Source of the DNA: Balanoglossus misakiensis
Taxonomy: Eukaryota > Hemichordata
Reading direction: 5' to 3'
NCBI GenBank assembly: GCA_040954595.2
Contig: CM082585.2
Location: 11,842,001-11,906,000, forward strand
Length of the DNA: 64,000 nt
Each line of letters starts with the position of its first letter. The first letter of the stretch is position 1. The notes under the pieces were generated by a model that did not search any database, was not told where the DNA came from, and was given only the letters and a program-made list of their open reading frames with translations. This document shows positions 1 through 17,523 of this stretch, piece by piece. Made by a program: the position numbers and the translations under genes.

Positions 1-55
1 TAATCCGTGCGTAAATGTGACCCCAGAAGATATTAGAAAAACTAGCAAATCTTAC

Positions 56-4273
<4,218 letters not shown>

Positions 4274-5286
4274 CTTGCTGATTTGTCCTGTGATGATCTT
4301 TCACTGTAAATCGGAAATTCCAGTGACGTTATAGAGGCGGATTTTATACGTGTTTGGCGCACAAGTACACAGGGGAGTCTGTACAGACTCTACGACTATT
4401 GCAAGAGAAGGTTTAAATACTAGACTGGATTCTAGAGATGAGAAATGGTTCGTGACTGAAAAGCTCTCGATGAAAGCAGATTGGGTGTGGTTAATTTAGC
4501 TTATGTAAATACATGATATAAAGCGTGACCCAAATCAATATCTTTGGACGGTCTCTAGTTATTTCAAGTTATTGTTCAATGCAAGGCTGGTAGCATCTGT
4601 GAGTTAACACATGTTGTCTATAAGACACGTAATTTTTTCTGGGCAGCAATCGAAACATAGAATTGTCATTGAATTCATAGGGGAGTTTCAAAGGTGCTTG
4701 CCGAAAACCGTTTTTAACCAGACAAAATGGCGACCCGGATATAACGAAAAGGTTCTACACTTATTTTAGAGGCTTTGATATAGTACTTATTAACAGTACA
4801 TATCAATGCACGATAGCATCATTTAGAAACAGATTCGTTTAAAAAATGTACAAATAATCAATCACCTGGTTTTGTGAAAACGCACGAGTGTCGAAAGTAA
4901 AGAACTCACCTCAAGGGAATATGTATTTCGCAAAGAGTTGACACAGGTCTATTATCACAGAAATATAAATTGTCAAACCATCAACGCAAAATTTTGTCAA
5001 ACATTGACAGGGGTTTGTCAGGTCAGGGCCATGAATTATCACCGCGAGTTTTGTGTCTTATTCACGCAACTTTGGTTGCGCCACCAACGCCCAACTTTAC
5101 TGCTGCTCCTGTAACTTTTTCGACACTGACATGGGTGCTCCATTTAATAATATGTGATAAGTTAGGGGTTCCACTATTTCAACATGGCGGGTTCATATCA
5201 ACAAATTGTGGTGCATTTCAATGGATGAGCTCAGAAGGTAAACTGACGTCTCTGAAGTCTGGTCGGCTGGATCGGGAAGTTGTACG
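4274..5286. promoter_or_regulatory. Head-to-head intergenic region, ceramidase / RBM18
   Basis: The ATG codons of the minus-strand ceramidase (4273) and plus-strand RBM18 (5287) diverge with 1 kb between them, so both promoters and 5' UTRs must lie here unless further 5' exons exist. No TATA box or other specific element could be assigned with confidence. Confidence 0.4.
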
Positions 5287-8200
5287 ATGGCTTCTTCGTC
5301 AAGTGCACCTAGCGGAGAGCACCGATTGTGGATCGGCAACTTGGACCCCAGAATTACGGAGTGAGTACGAGGTTGAGTTTCCAGGAAGTAAGCACGAAAC
5401 AATAACGGGTAGCGTCACTAGCGATGCCGTGCAATGTTTACATTTTTCCAACCTCGAACAGTCAATATTACGACTCATTTTTATGTTTTTCGTACAGTCA
5501 GGTTTATCAATGTCAGTTGTACTTCTCCCAGCATTGAAATCGCAAATATTCACAAACTTTTTGGTTGATAAGTGAAATTAAACGATTGCCTTACCTGTAT
5601 TTTTTGATAGTTTGTTTAAATTGATTGTACTTGTCTGCCTGCTCGTCGTCTGCTTGTCGTCAGCTTAATTTTTTCTCTCTCGCAAATCTCCCGTATCTAC
5701 CGCTGCATTGTTCATAACGCCTCATATTCTTCTACCGCTGTCGAGATTAATCGAGATATGCCAAATAAAACAAGATCAGAAAAAATACATAGTTTGCGCG
5801 TGTAAATTTCATTTTCTAGAAATGGACGACCTCAATGTATTCATTGCATCAAAATAGTACTCTACTCTGCAAATACTAGTAGCAAGTCTTTCAATCAGAG
5901 TTTACTTCGGCGAGATAATGATTTGAATTGAGACTTCTATTCAGACCCGACTGTTTCTGGTTTTGAAAGAGTATTTTACAGATATTATCCGCTCCAGAGC
6001 TGTAAATATATGTGATATCCATTTCAAAAGATTTAAACCTATTACGTTTTTGATGAATTCATGTGATATGAATACTTTGCATGTATATCTTAATTTGATA
6101 TTCGTTGTATTTCTTGGTTATTTGCCAGTATGTATGTAAATCGGACTTTGGCGCATAATATTTTGCATGCAAGATCATGCTTGGGTTGCCTAAACCATTT
6201 ATACAATGAAAATATCTCAGGGGAATTTAAACTGTTTTTGTAAGTGTCTATAATTGCGAAACAAAGTGGCTAATGGATGGTTAATAGAGTACCAGTATTC
6301 AAACCCCTTAACTACTACAGTTTGGTTTGACCTCATTATTTCCAAGAACACAGGTGAAACCATACCTTGGGAGATGGGGGTGAAAGGGTTAATTAGGTGG
6401 GTCTTCAGTTGCTCTTTGAACTAACATTCCCCATATATTTCATTTAAATTCCAATAGTACATTACAATTGGATAAAGTATTTTTTACCAATGGAAGTTAT
6501 CAGATGCAGCAACTGTGGTAATGCTGGAGTCTGTTCTAAAATTTCACATGGAATTTTGGCTTTTATAGGTTAATCAAATTCTTTTCTGAAGACTTACGAC
6601 ATCCGCCATTCAGATTAAAATCAGATGTACATATATACAGATGCACCCAAACAGTGGAAGATCAGAAAATGACTTTAATAAAACATCTTCTGCCTGTTTT
6701 ATTGTCAAAGATGGATATGAACGTTTTCACCAGGGATTTAGTCACACAGGATAATTTATGTTAAGTGTTGTTTTCTCCTTTCTTGATAACAGTTCCTCCA
6801 TGCTGGAGGGATAGAGTGAATGGCGCATGGTTCCGTAATAGTACTGTCATGGAAAAAAATGACAACATACATTGAATATACATGTACTGTTGGGAGTTTC
6901 AAAAAAGGATGAAGGTGCATTGATAAGGATATGGGTTGGATAGACCTACATGTAGTATGTGTACTTCCCAGTGGAGATGTCTTCAAAATACTGAATTGTG
7001 TTCCCTGGGAAATTAAACAGCTTTTAGAAGAGATAGACTCTAAAATAAACAAGAAAATGGCCCATAGCGTCTCCTCGTGTTTGCTGTAGTATGTGATTTG
7101 GCCAGTAATGTTAAACATGCAGGAGAAATACTACCCACATTGAACAGTTTATATCTGCTCAGAGCACATGTAGGTTTTAATGTAGATTAAAAAAATATGT
7201 GTGTGGAGGTTGTGTTGGACCGGTTTTTATGGAGCAGGGCTTGTGGTGAAATAGTAAACAGGATTTCTGAATGTGCCCAGATAAATTATATTCCTGGTTA
7301 TTGACCGCTGGATTTTATGTAGAGTCTCTTTTTCAAATGGAGGAATGTCAAGGACTCAAATGTACAATGGATGAAAGCAATAACTCTAATATCAGACGTA
7401 TGTGCTGTGTCATATTAATTTTGAAATACAAATCTGCCGCAATGTTTGGGGGGATTTTACCTTGTAATCTCAGCCAGCTGTGAACTGCAGTTGAAAAACC
7501 TGAGGAACTTGTTTTCAAATATGAGATTTTGTTCAGAAAGGAAATATTATTTAAACCAGACAGTGAAATATGAGATTTATGTGATGTTATGGCCAGATTT
7601 GACCATTGCTATAATTTTATTTTTTTCTTCATATATATATCTGAAGGTTGTATAGATTTGTTATGAAACCATGGTGGTAATTTTAGTCATTAACAGGGGT
7701 ACTTCTGGAGCATAAAAGCTTTTGTGATCATTACATGTTTGAAGCTAGGCAGGGGTGGTTTCACTAAATGCAGCAGTGAACATGAAATTTTTGAAATTAT
7801 GGGAAACATACACTGAAACAGCTTCGTCCATTTGACTCTATGTGTATTGCAAGCTGTAATGATGTTAGAGTGACTAGCTTGAATGTACTAAAGACAAGAC
7901 AGATCAGTTGGATGTCTGTAAATTAATCCCAAGTGGCTATCCATCTTGCCAGGAGTTCCCAGATCTGGTATCATTTCCCAGGTATCTACAAAATGGGAAG
8001 TATTGATTTCCAGTCGCACGTGTGACCTCTGACCCCGTGGATAAGTTGATGTGAAGTTGTACATTTAGAATTTTCATAGTAAGCATATTTCTGTGGTTAT
8101 ATTATGACACATTTCTGTAGTTACATGTAATTGATATTTCAGTACAGATTTTAATAATAAGTTCTTCAATTGATGTATGTCAATCATTGATGCTGTTGAA

Positions 8201-11200
8201 TACATATGTGATACACAGAAAACCTGTTTTGTTTGACTAGTAGGAATGTCTCGATATCAGTTTTCATTTCTATGGTCTTTCGAGTGTACATTGCACTCAT
8301 AACTAAACACGGTACTTAATATAAAAATTGACAGCATTTGAACTTTATACTGAACACGAGTCTAGAATATGTTAAGAAGAAAGAGGCAGGTATTTTTCAA
8401 GAGATAATGAGTTTGGAAAATTACCACTAGAATATCTAGAATATTCAGTGTGCCTCAGGATTAAATCTAATCAGAAATTCAACGTTTTTCCTGCAGGGTG
8501 TGATTAAACTTTTGATATCAATTTGAAAATTGAATGTATGATCTACATTTGTAAGAATATTACATGGTGATTGCTGACCAAAAAGAATTAATGTCCTCAA
8601 GCAAAATAAAATGATTTGAAGTTTAAGACGTTTCATCATCAATCGACAACAGACGTAAAGCCCATTTGAGGTAATCACCACTTTTTGGTATTAGGGGTAC
8701 GTGGGGAGGGGGGGGGGGAGAGAAAGACATGGAATTTTACAGCATACAGGGCTAAGAAGTAAAGTCTGTGTGCTGCTTGATATGACTTTTCTTTTGAAAA
8801 ATTGTGGTGACAAAATTTCATCTCAAGAGGTCAGGTATTATTAAGATCATTTATCAATGAATTGATCGAAGAGAGAGCCAACAGGAAGAAACTTGATTTC
8901 CTTGGAAGATTGACTGCACCAAGCAGGTCCTGAAATTCTGAGACAGTCAAATTGGGAATGATTTGTATCCAGAGGCTATTCTCACATTTCAGAATCTCCT
9001 CCAAGAAACCAGGAGCTCAGGTGTTTCATTCAGACTTAATGTATTGTAATGATGATCCCAGTGGCAGTATGAAGTGATTTCCATGACACAAAACACAGTT
9101 CCTTCCAGACAACCTTTCACAAATTTTCCGTCTTGAATGTCCAAATTTCAATGATGGAAGATTGATGTGACACAAATTGCTGTAAACCAGAAAATTTTCG
9201 CGAACGATATATGTTCACGAGCTTCACGAGAGCCAAAAAAACCCGCAATAATAAATAGTCGCATAATGTGTACAATAGAATGTTATTTGGAAATAAAGCG
9301 AATGTGCAATCGATCGTGATAGTTGATTATCCTTGAGAAATCAACCAGGCAGGAATATTCAGGAATATTCATCAGTAGAAAGGTTTGTGGAAAGATAATA
9401 TCGATTGCTTGATTAAGACCATTCATGTACCTGTCTGAACTTTTAATCTACATTTCATTTCCAGTTGTGTGCTGGAGTACAAGAACTCTAATTTCTGCCT
9501 TTGAACATTTTGTAAGAAGGACATCTCAAAAGGTAACAACATCAATCAAAAGATACACAGTTCCATATTAATTAAAGCGTTTCACACTTTCTATTCATTC
9601 CTCAAAAATAGGTATATAACTGACAATCTATTAAGTTGGAATTTAGAAAGTGGTAAACTGACTCCCTTGGTAGTTCCGGTCTTGAATATTTCTCAAATGA
9701 ATCAAACAAATAGAGATAATGGATTCAGACAAGGCTGAAATGCCGCGACAGAGCTAGATTGGTTGCTACACAGATAAGGCCTGTATTAAAATCCATAAAA
9801 ATATTCTCAGGAGCACACTGTCTGCTGAAAGTTATCTGCTGTAAAATTTCATCAACATGGAAAGAATAAATTTCAGACAGTAAAATAAAAAAACACAGAC
9901 AGGCTGTCCTTACAATGTCACAAGGGAGCTGACATTTTTGTACACTTCAGGATCAACCTTGCAGTCATGGTGGCTGAGTTACACAATAACTTCAGAAATT
10001 AGTTCTCAGTTGTGAAGCTGTTAGTATCCTGCAGTGACCGTTCCCGAGTGAGTTTAGAAGTAATTGAGGACATCAATTACTGTTGCTAGTGGCAGACATG
10101 AAGACATGCATTGACTTCATAATGGTGATGATGCAGTGTGAACGAATCCTGGAGTCTCTTCATTTCATCACTTCTTTCGTTTCCATCATTTCCTGAACTC
10201 TTGTCATTCATCCAACATACTTTGGTTCTAGGTCAGTCACCCCCTGGACACTGGTTGCTCACTCCAGCCATCTCTAACCATAGCCCTGTTATAGGTGAAA
10301 TATTCAGGTGGAATTATATCCAGGGGGTAACCATCCTAATACTGGCACATCCCTCAATTTCTCAATATTCTTCACAGTCATCTCATTGTCACTTTCCTGC
10401 TGAAAATGTCCTTTCGTTGAAGGTGTTATCATTTCTTTTAATTGTAGATTTTGGATTCTCCTTTGAACATGTTATCACAATCTTGAAAAATGAAGAAAGT
10501 GAAAAACAGAAATCAATACCTTTCTTAAAATCTTCCTTTGTCAACAGCTACATATCACCATACTCTGTGAAATGACACATACATGTATTTTTCATATCAT
10601 TTCAGACAAGCAGTAATCCTTTAGTCGTCATATTTCCTTTTTTTTCCAGGAGTTAAGGTGCTCGGATTACAAAAACACCCCTGGAGGAATATATCCATCC
10701 TTGTAAATCCATGATCATATGTCAGCCAATTTTGCAGTCTTCCAATCTGCCTTCGTAATCCATGAAGGCTGTCTCTGCAAGCTATATGGTTTTGGCACTG
10801 GTGTGATTCGACTGAACTTAAGTGAACAGAATTGCTAGCTTTTGAGATTGTTTGGTTGTGTTGAGTCTAGAGTTACATGTACACGACTTGTCAATTAAGT
10901 TTGTAGTCACTGAAGCATGTAGGATCATCAGTTGTCTGATTTCTGTCTACACACTCTGTAAACACTGTGCTTTGATGATGAGATTTATGATGTGCACAAT
11001 CAATTTGTACATGCCCCAGCGAATCAGCCAAGTGGTCATGGTCTAGTATCTAACCGTATTTTGTCAGCTTTGCTTCCAAAGCTGACAAAATACGGCTAGA
11101 TACTTGACTACATGTTTAGAGCTGCTGGCTTTTGTATCCACAGGAAGCACAACATTGGAACATACGCACACACACACACACAAAACTCAGATTAGTCGCA

Positions 11201-14200
11201 TGGTTTTTGAGAAACTGAGTTAATCTGAAGAATTTTTGATAAATCCTTGTCTTTCTGGCCATTATCCTCAACATGTCATTTTAACAAATGATCTTGCTTC
11301 ACTGAGAATTTCTTGCATCAGATACGTGTCCTATTGGCTTAATAGAAATCTGAAATGACAGAGAGAGTATATAACTTTCATATGTACACAGAACGCAAAC
11401 TGTCTTGACAAGGCCCAACACTCGCATGAAATGGCCAACGTAATGTCAGAAGATATCAGATTTGTTCAGCACGCAATGCGCGAGTCATTCACCCTAAAGT
11501 TGAGATAAAAATGAAGAGAGAAACATTAACGATAGCAATCAAGCAGCCAGAGGGAAAACTCTATGTCCATTGTACCTGTAATTGTTGGCAGATTTTATCA
11601 CCTGATTTTTTTCAGTGATATGTCTACAATAAATGCTTTTACTAATAGTATTTTCTTGTTGGTAGCTCACATTTGCAAAGTGTTTTGTGCCAGCATATCT
11701 GATAAAGTACACAGCTGAACGCATTCAAGTTCCAAAAACTAAATACAGAAGGCAGTTTTCAATTGCTGCTTGTTGTTAGTCTGGAAATCGCAGGTGAGAT
11801 TTTTATTCAGCAAAAAAATGCCAGTTTTAAGACTCTCTGTGGGGGGTTGGACCTGGGAGAGTGATGCTTCCCATTGCTTTGTCAATTTACATTTGTGAAT
11901 CTATTCACAGATGCCGGACACACCCTTCCGTGAGAAATCAATGTTTTATCTCCTTTGAAAAATACACATCCCATGCAGAGAATAGTTTGCATTGTTTCCA
12001 TGGCAATGTCAGTCATTCTCTAACTATAGCAGTATCTATCTTCGATCATTACATTCTCAAATACAGAGAAACAGAAACTGCATCATTGCAGTGTATATAC
12101 ATGTCTTGCTTGCCACATCATAAAAACATAAAAAGGAGTTTGATGTTTTGTCAATTGCAGTGAATTAGTGGAAAATCACAGATCTTGTTTTTAATAACCA
12201 ACTTCTTGACTTGTACAGAAAAAGCCAAATGCTATAAATGTGTAGATCAATTTGTTTTTGCGTCATGTCACAGTTACTTCAATACAATGTACGCAGTCCT
12301 AAAATGTGCACCTTCAAGTATGGAGCTCGGCAAATCGGATTGCTCAGTAATTACAGTCAGTGTTTTACTGGTCTCCACGGTAACACAGGAACACTAAACT
12401 GGCCACATGGATACAATTGAACCTTGTGTTAACCTCAACCTGTGATCCATTAGCCCGCGCTTGAATCGAAACATGTTTGTTTCATCACCAAGGTGAAACT
12501 AGCGCTTATACTAGTCTTCTGTATCTAAATGTAAGTGAAGGGTTCTTGAGTGGCAAGTGTTTGTGCACGTTTCAATTGGCCATCATGTCAAACTGCCTCA
12601 ACGGTAACTCCACAAATTACCGGAGATGAATAGTAGTGTTGTTTTCAAGGACCCCTATCTTTGACTTTTGGCTATTTCATGGTATTTTTGGCTTTGTGCA
12701 TCAACTACAATTTCATGCTCTCCTTGTAATATCCCCAGATACCGTTTTCTGGTCATCAAAAAGCCAATCATGCATGTGTGTATAGTAATCAGAAATTTCA
12801 GAGAGAGAGTTTTCACATGTACACGTACGCAGACCTGTATTAATAAAAGAGGCAGTCTTGACAAGGCCTAATACTCACAGCAAGTAATGAAAGGTCCGTA
12901 TATAGGTCTGGGTGCCCTGGGGAAAATGAGGTTCGTGCTTCATGAAAAGTGGAGTAGTTTTTCGATGTGTCAGTGTCAACTTCAAGGAATATACTGAAAC
13001 TGACATATTCAGATATTGTATTTTTTCAACCACACATGGAAATCACTAGGAAAGGCAGATGTCAGTCATCTCAAATGGAATTGTGTGTATAATGACACTT
13101 GCTGAGTTGGAGAGTGACTGTAGAAAAAGGACAATCTTCGCCGTTTAATGAGTTTTCTGTGGAGACATTCTGTACATCAGAGTGCTTGAAAATGGTTGGA
13201 AAATGAAAGAAAAGAAGAAAACAGATATCTATCTAGCTCTCCCACTGAGTTTTAATAGCTCTGTTGTTCACAGATTTCTGTTCAACACAATCCTGGGTGT
13301 GATCCCTCCCCGCCCTTTTGTAATCTGCCAGCGCAGTAGGGGGTCACTACATGTGTTTCTGTGACAATAAAGTGACTTGATGTGCTCAAGGTATGTATGA
13401 CCGTGAGATGCAGTCGACTGGAACAGGTGGACATTTGCAGAATAGAACTGTCAGTATGATCGATACATTGGTATTGTCTGATAGTTGTCAACAACGGCAG
13501 TCCTCATCAGTCTAATCTTTCCTTCATGTGTGTATGGATTTGTGTTCATCTTATGTCTGAGTACAAGAGTGAATACATGTAGACATTGGAATATAGTTGG
13601 TGCAGAGTGTAAATGTTATTGTCTCAGTGTACTGTGTGCATGTGTGTGTCAAAACATACCCACAGATAAATACATGTACATAGACAATTTGGTTTTGTGT
13701 AAATATTTCTTCATTCTCACTAAAAAAAATCCAAAGTGTCACTACTGATTGATACCATTTTTAACTTGAAATTAGACATTAAGTGACATGAATTAGTAAA
13801 ACTAATGGTGATATAATTATTTAGTTAGGCTGTTGTCGATCAGAACGCGACCCAGGAACACGTACTGGAAAGTGACCCAGCTCGTTGAGTGAGTGATCGA
13901 AGACAGTGCATTTGTAGGGCTTCCTTTCTGTTCGACGGCCATCACTGTGCAGCTCAAAAAGCAACGATTTCTGCACAAGTATAATAGAACGTCCATTTTC
14001 GATATAGTTGTCTATTACCTTATATATTGGAGTTAACATCCGTAGCTTTTGGTAAATTTTATCGAGAAAAAAAAACATCAACAAAAGGATCAGAAAATAA
14101 AGCGGTCCCAGAAACGCCCGCAAAATGTGTTTCAGTGTAAATCAAACATCGATGTCGCGATGCAAATGACCGATTTCTGCACAAGTATATAAGCAGTCAG

Positions 14201-16636
14201 TGTATATAGTTACAATCCAGAACCAATTCACCTTTAACTATATATCACATATGCAATTTGATGGTTGTGTACAATTCAAAGCACTACTGTAATGGCCAAC
14301 TATGATTTTTACGACATCTGGAAATGTATCTGAGCAAAGCTTTAGTGAACATTTGTCCAGACCAAACCAATTTAGTTTTTAGCCCATAGCCAGCTGAAAT
14401 TGCCATAGAAACAGTCATAATTTGCCTGCAATTTCTTATTACGATGATTTACAGTATTTTGTTTGACCTTTGATGTCAGAAATTACAATTCTTGGAGCCA
14501 AATGTCTGATCCAAATCGCTGGTGTTATTATACCCTTTCTGCAATCATCATTATACAGAGTTTTATATTCTGTTGCGTAAAATAGATTTCCTTCATTGAA
14601 CCATAGACCACAGAGAGACTACAGCCCAATTTCCTCAGATAAAGATTCTCTCCAAGTTAACTAGTGGGCAGTACAGTACATGTACATCACGTCATCAATA
14701 TTTAAATCAGTTTATTTCATGATCAAGAGGTGGGATGAGCTGAAAGCAGTATTCAATTTCTAACCTCGTAAAAGATTCATTTTGCTTCTCGTATTACACG
14801 TTTACAGTATTTACATTATTAATGAATCGTCTGTCTTGAGGCTGTTCGTGAGTTACAGCTTGAACTACAAGATTGTTATTTCGACTCATTTTACCCTGGC
14901 TAGAAGACCTAAACAATCCAGACATAAATTGAAATTAAGGCCCAGAGCTGTAAATACTGTTTGTTTCGTCTTTAACAGATACCAACTTCTGCAAATTTTG
15001 AAGCGACATGGTGACATCAAGGAATTGGATTTTTTGTTTCACAAATCGGGACCCAATCAGGGAAAACCAAGAGGCTACTGCTTTGTAAACTACACAACAA
15101 AAGAGGTAATGTTTGAATCTACAGAGCCAATAGACCATTTTCCAAACTCAATAAAACCTGTTAGATCTCGCATGGCTGGGACATTCTCATGTATACATGT
15201 GTATCTGCTATTATTTTTTCCCCCAGGAAGCAGAGAAGGCCATGAAACATTTAGACGGAAAGTTAGCATTAAGTAAAAAATTATCAGTTTGTTGGGCACA
15301 ACCACATTCAAAAGTAAGTGCATTGTATTAATTATTATTTAAGTGGTATGGTTCTGCAAACGAACTCAGGCTTAACCCTCTCACCACCATGGTTCAGTCC
15401 AAACCTATTGTTTTCTATGGTAAGGTTGGACCTCTAAAGAGCGAACTGGGGGTGAAAGGTTTAAAGAAGATGTGATATCGTCATTGTCTTCTTTGTTCTT
15501 ATCTGTTCCTTTGATAATCAAGATTGAAAGCATCTAATAAAATAAGTCTTCTTCTATCAAACAGAATTCCAGTGAGGGTGTCCGAGGTGGCAAACTGAAG
15601 TTCCCAATCTGTATGGGTGGTCAGAGTGGCCATATAGGAAGTAGCAAACTTCTTCACAAGGACGTGAGGTGAGTATTTAGAATTCAAAGATCTGACCACC
15701 CCTATGTATTGGACATACTTTGATTCAAAATTCTCCTTGGAAACATGATTACTTGAGATGTCCTAAAAGCCAGCCATTAAATTCAGGCTGCCTAGGTAGC
15801 AAAACCCTATTTAAGGTAGGGAGAATTGTCAGTGAGAATTTCTCAGGTGTCTTTGTTGGTTCACATGGATTATTTCTGTTGCAGAGGTAACATTGATGTT
15901 TGCTTATCAAAGTATGCAATTTGAAAAAAAAAATTCTGCCAATAGGGAACATGGATTGTTCATGAAGACTTTTGTATGAACCAGGATGTCGCTGGCAATG
16001 TTATATAGATTGACTGTCTTCTGCAATTTCAAGCACATATGCAGTTATTGCTGCATGACCCCATGATTGAGGTCGTCATGATAGGTGGCTTTTATATCAT
16101 CGACAGAGCACCATTGTCATGACAACAACCATGCATTAGCGACAGAGACTGTATCATACCAAGGCATGGCCACATTAAGAGACTCATAACATGCTTATGA
16201 TTGTTTCCATGGTGATATGATGCAAAACGTTGCTTCCACAGGTGAATTCTGACAGAAAACATGAAGAAGTGTTAACAATCTCACAAGTGAAGCATTTATT
16301 AAAGAGCAGTGGAAATTTCTTCTCAGAAAGAAAGTAGATTTGATTTTTAATTTTTGATTGATTATCGTTTGGAGATCACAGTGATTGATGTTGAAAAACA
16401 ACTGTATAGTCGTTCTTTTTTTAACTTCCTACTGCAGCACTGATATGAAGATCAAAGCCATAGAGGACAAACTGAAAGCCATGGAAAGAAATGATGAAGA
16501 GTTTTCAGTTTTCCCTGATCTTGGGAGAAATGCCTCAGGACAGCCAAGGACTAAACCGACAAGAAAACTTACAAACAATGGAACTGATTCAGTGAAACTC
16601 CGACACAAACCATATGATAAAAGCAAACAGAGCTAA
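5287..16636 (+). CDS. RBM18: RNA-binding motif protein 18 (single RRM)
   Basis: Five exons: 5287-5360, 14979-15105, 15227-15313, 15565-15668, 16438-16636. Phases agree and the total is 591 nt, giving 196 residues (human RBM18 is 190). The single RRM covers about residues 12-100: RNP2 is LWIGNL (14-19, in exon 1) and RNP1 lies in RGYCFVNY (56-63). Strong family blocks are EHRLWIGNLDPRITE, LDFLFHKSG and LDGKLALSKKL; the C-terminus keeps KIKAIEDKLKAM. The ATG at 5287 is the first in frame after an upstream TGA. The family is thought to bind RNA through the RRM, but its specific role is poorly known. The first intron is 9.6 kb, much longer than the others. Exon 4 (NSSEGVRGGKLKF...) is the least conserved part. 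Confidence 0.96.
6303..6393. mobile_element. Diverged copy of the TTAA-flanked MITE
   Basis: The right end keeps GGGGGTGAAAGGGTTAA. The left end is diverged (CCCCTTAACTACTACAG followed by TTTGGTTTGACC). Length and orientation fit the family seen intact at 15372-15464. Confidence 0.5.
11045..11104. repeat. 28 bp-arm hairpin with 4 nt loop
   Basis: The left arm (11045-11072) and right arm (11077-11104) are reverse complements over 28 bases with one mismatch; the loop is CTTC. The core is CCGTATTTTGTCAGCTTTG. It lies in RBM18 intron 1. A loop this short is atypical for a metazoan pre-miRNA; a palindromic MITE or fold-back element is more likely. Confidence 0.85.
13964..14196 (-). repeat. Dispersed repeat, copy 1 (order A-B on minus strand)
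   Basis: Reading the minus strand, block A (GCAGAAATCGGTCATTTGCA to TTTACACTGAAAC) precedes block B (ACATTTTGCGGGCGTTTCTG to ATACTTGTGCAGAAATCG). Block B is nearly identical to 55591-55760 on the plus strand. Short CGATTTCTGCACAAGTAT copies occur at both ends, as expected for a tandem monomer of about 200 bp cut at different points. Confidence 0.8.
15372..15464. mobile_element. piggyBac-like MITE (about 93 bp)
   Basis: TTAA, then CCCTCTCACCACCATGG, an internal section including CTATGGTAAGGTTGGACCTC, then GGGGGTGAAAGG and TTAA. The ends are imperfect inverted repeats directly inside TTAA, the piggyBac target site. It sits in RBM18 intron 3. Related copies are at 39451-39544, 41992-42084, 51271-51330 and 6303-6393. 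Confidence 0.75.
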
Positions 16637-17523
16637 AATCTGTAAAATGGTTTAAAGAGAAATAGTTATCTTCTTCAGAAATTGTGACCTTCTTGATTCA
16701 GGAACTTTTTGGAGTCTATTTTGCAGACATTTATAGGCATCTGTCTGTTTTAGTTTTGTGTGATATTTGAAGTATTTTTGTGTACATGTTTGTTGGATAA
16801 GTAAAAACAAGCTATGTAACAGATTTATTTGTGTGCGTGCATGCATGCATGTGTGTGTGTGTGTGTGTGTGTTTCACATCATACCATGTATGATGCTACC
16901 TTCTATCACTTACACATTTAAAATGAGACCAAGTTTACCATGAACTTCTCTACCGATGAGTTACGACTTTAATACAGTACACACTTTCAAAAAGAAATGC
17001 TGAAGCCAGCATATATCTGGCAGCTCACTTTTGAGAGTTTCTAGGAACTGTTCATTTTTATTTTTTATCAGGAAATTTTTTTTCTTGTAAATTCAATTGG
17101 TTATTGGAAAATAAATACTGGATGTGGACTATGGATTAGATACTGTATTGTGGTCCTTTTTACCCCAGTTTTTTTTCTTGCCTTATTCATCACAACTTTG
17201 CTTCAACCACCTGTATGCCACAGTTTATTGCCAGACTAAAAGTGGCTTAATATAAAACTCCAGTCCCTTTATGTACAGATTACAGCTAACTATCATCAAC
17301 TGACAAAAATTTGACAAAATTGATTTACAGGTTTGTTTGGGGGCGCTGTGACGTTCAGAAGTGGGACAGGGTATAGCGCCCCCAACGCTGAAGTAAAGAT
17401 TATAGCATGGGTCAAAGGTTACAGCAAGGAGGATACCGTGGCACATCTTAAATCGTCCGTGAATCGCCTAATATTGGAGAAAAAAGACGAGTTTACCGAG
17501 AATTTGGTAGATTTAGAAAGAAT
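16637..17523 (+). other. RBM18 3' UTR and upstream region of the zinc-finger gene
   Basis: Holds a GT repeat at about 16851-16873, a consensus AATAAA at 17110-17115 that plausibly ends RBM18, and from about 17330 the presumed promoter and 5' UTR of the next gene. An open frame at 17333-17539 overlaps the next start codon in another frame and begins at TTG, so it is not called. Confidence 0.5.
17110..17115 (+). terminator. Polyadenylation signal AATAAA, RBM18
   Basis: Consensus hexamer 474 bases after the RBM18 stop and about 410 bases before the next start codon. Confidence 0.55.

Larger units (their letters stand above)
5361..14978 (+). other. RBM18 intron 1 (9.6 kb)
   Basis: AT-rich and without any exon or nested gene that I can support; open frames are below 150 codons and lack plausible splice context. 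It contains a diverged MITE (6303-6393), a G-run near 8702-8720, a long hairpin (11045-11104), a CA repeat near 11166-11182 and one copy of a dispersed 200 bp repeat (13964-14196). The length may reflect repeat accumulation or intronic regulation. Confidence 0.6.

Noticed and set aside
4970-5575. 201-codon plus-strand frame
   Set aside because: Wrong frame over RBM18 exon 1; the RBM18 RRM start at 5287-5360 in another frame has clear homology and a consensus donor.
10138-10575. 145-codon plus-strand frame in RBM18 intron 1
   Set aside because: Low-complexity Ser/Leu/Phe composition, no splice context and no family resemblance.
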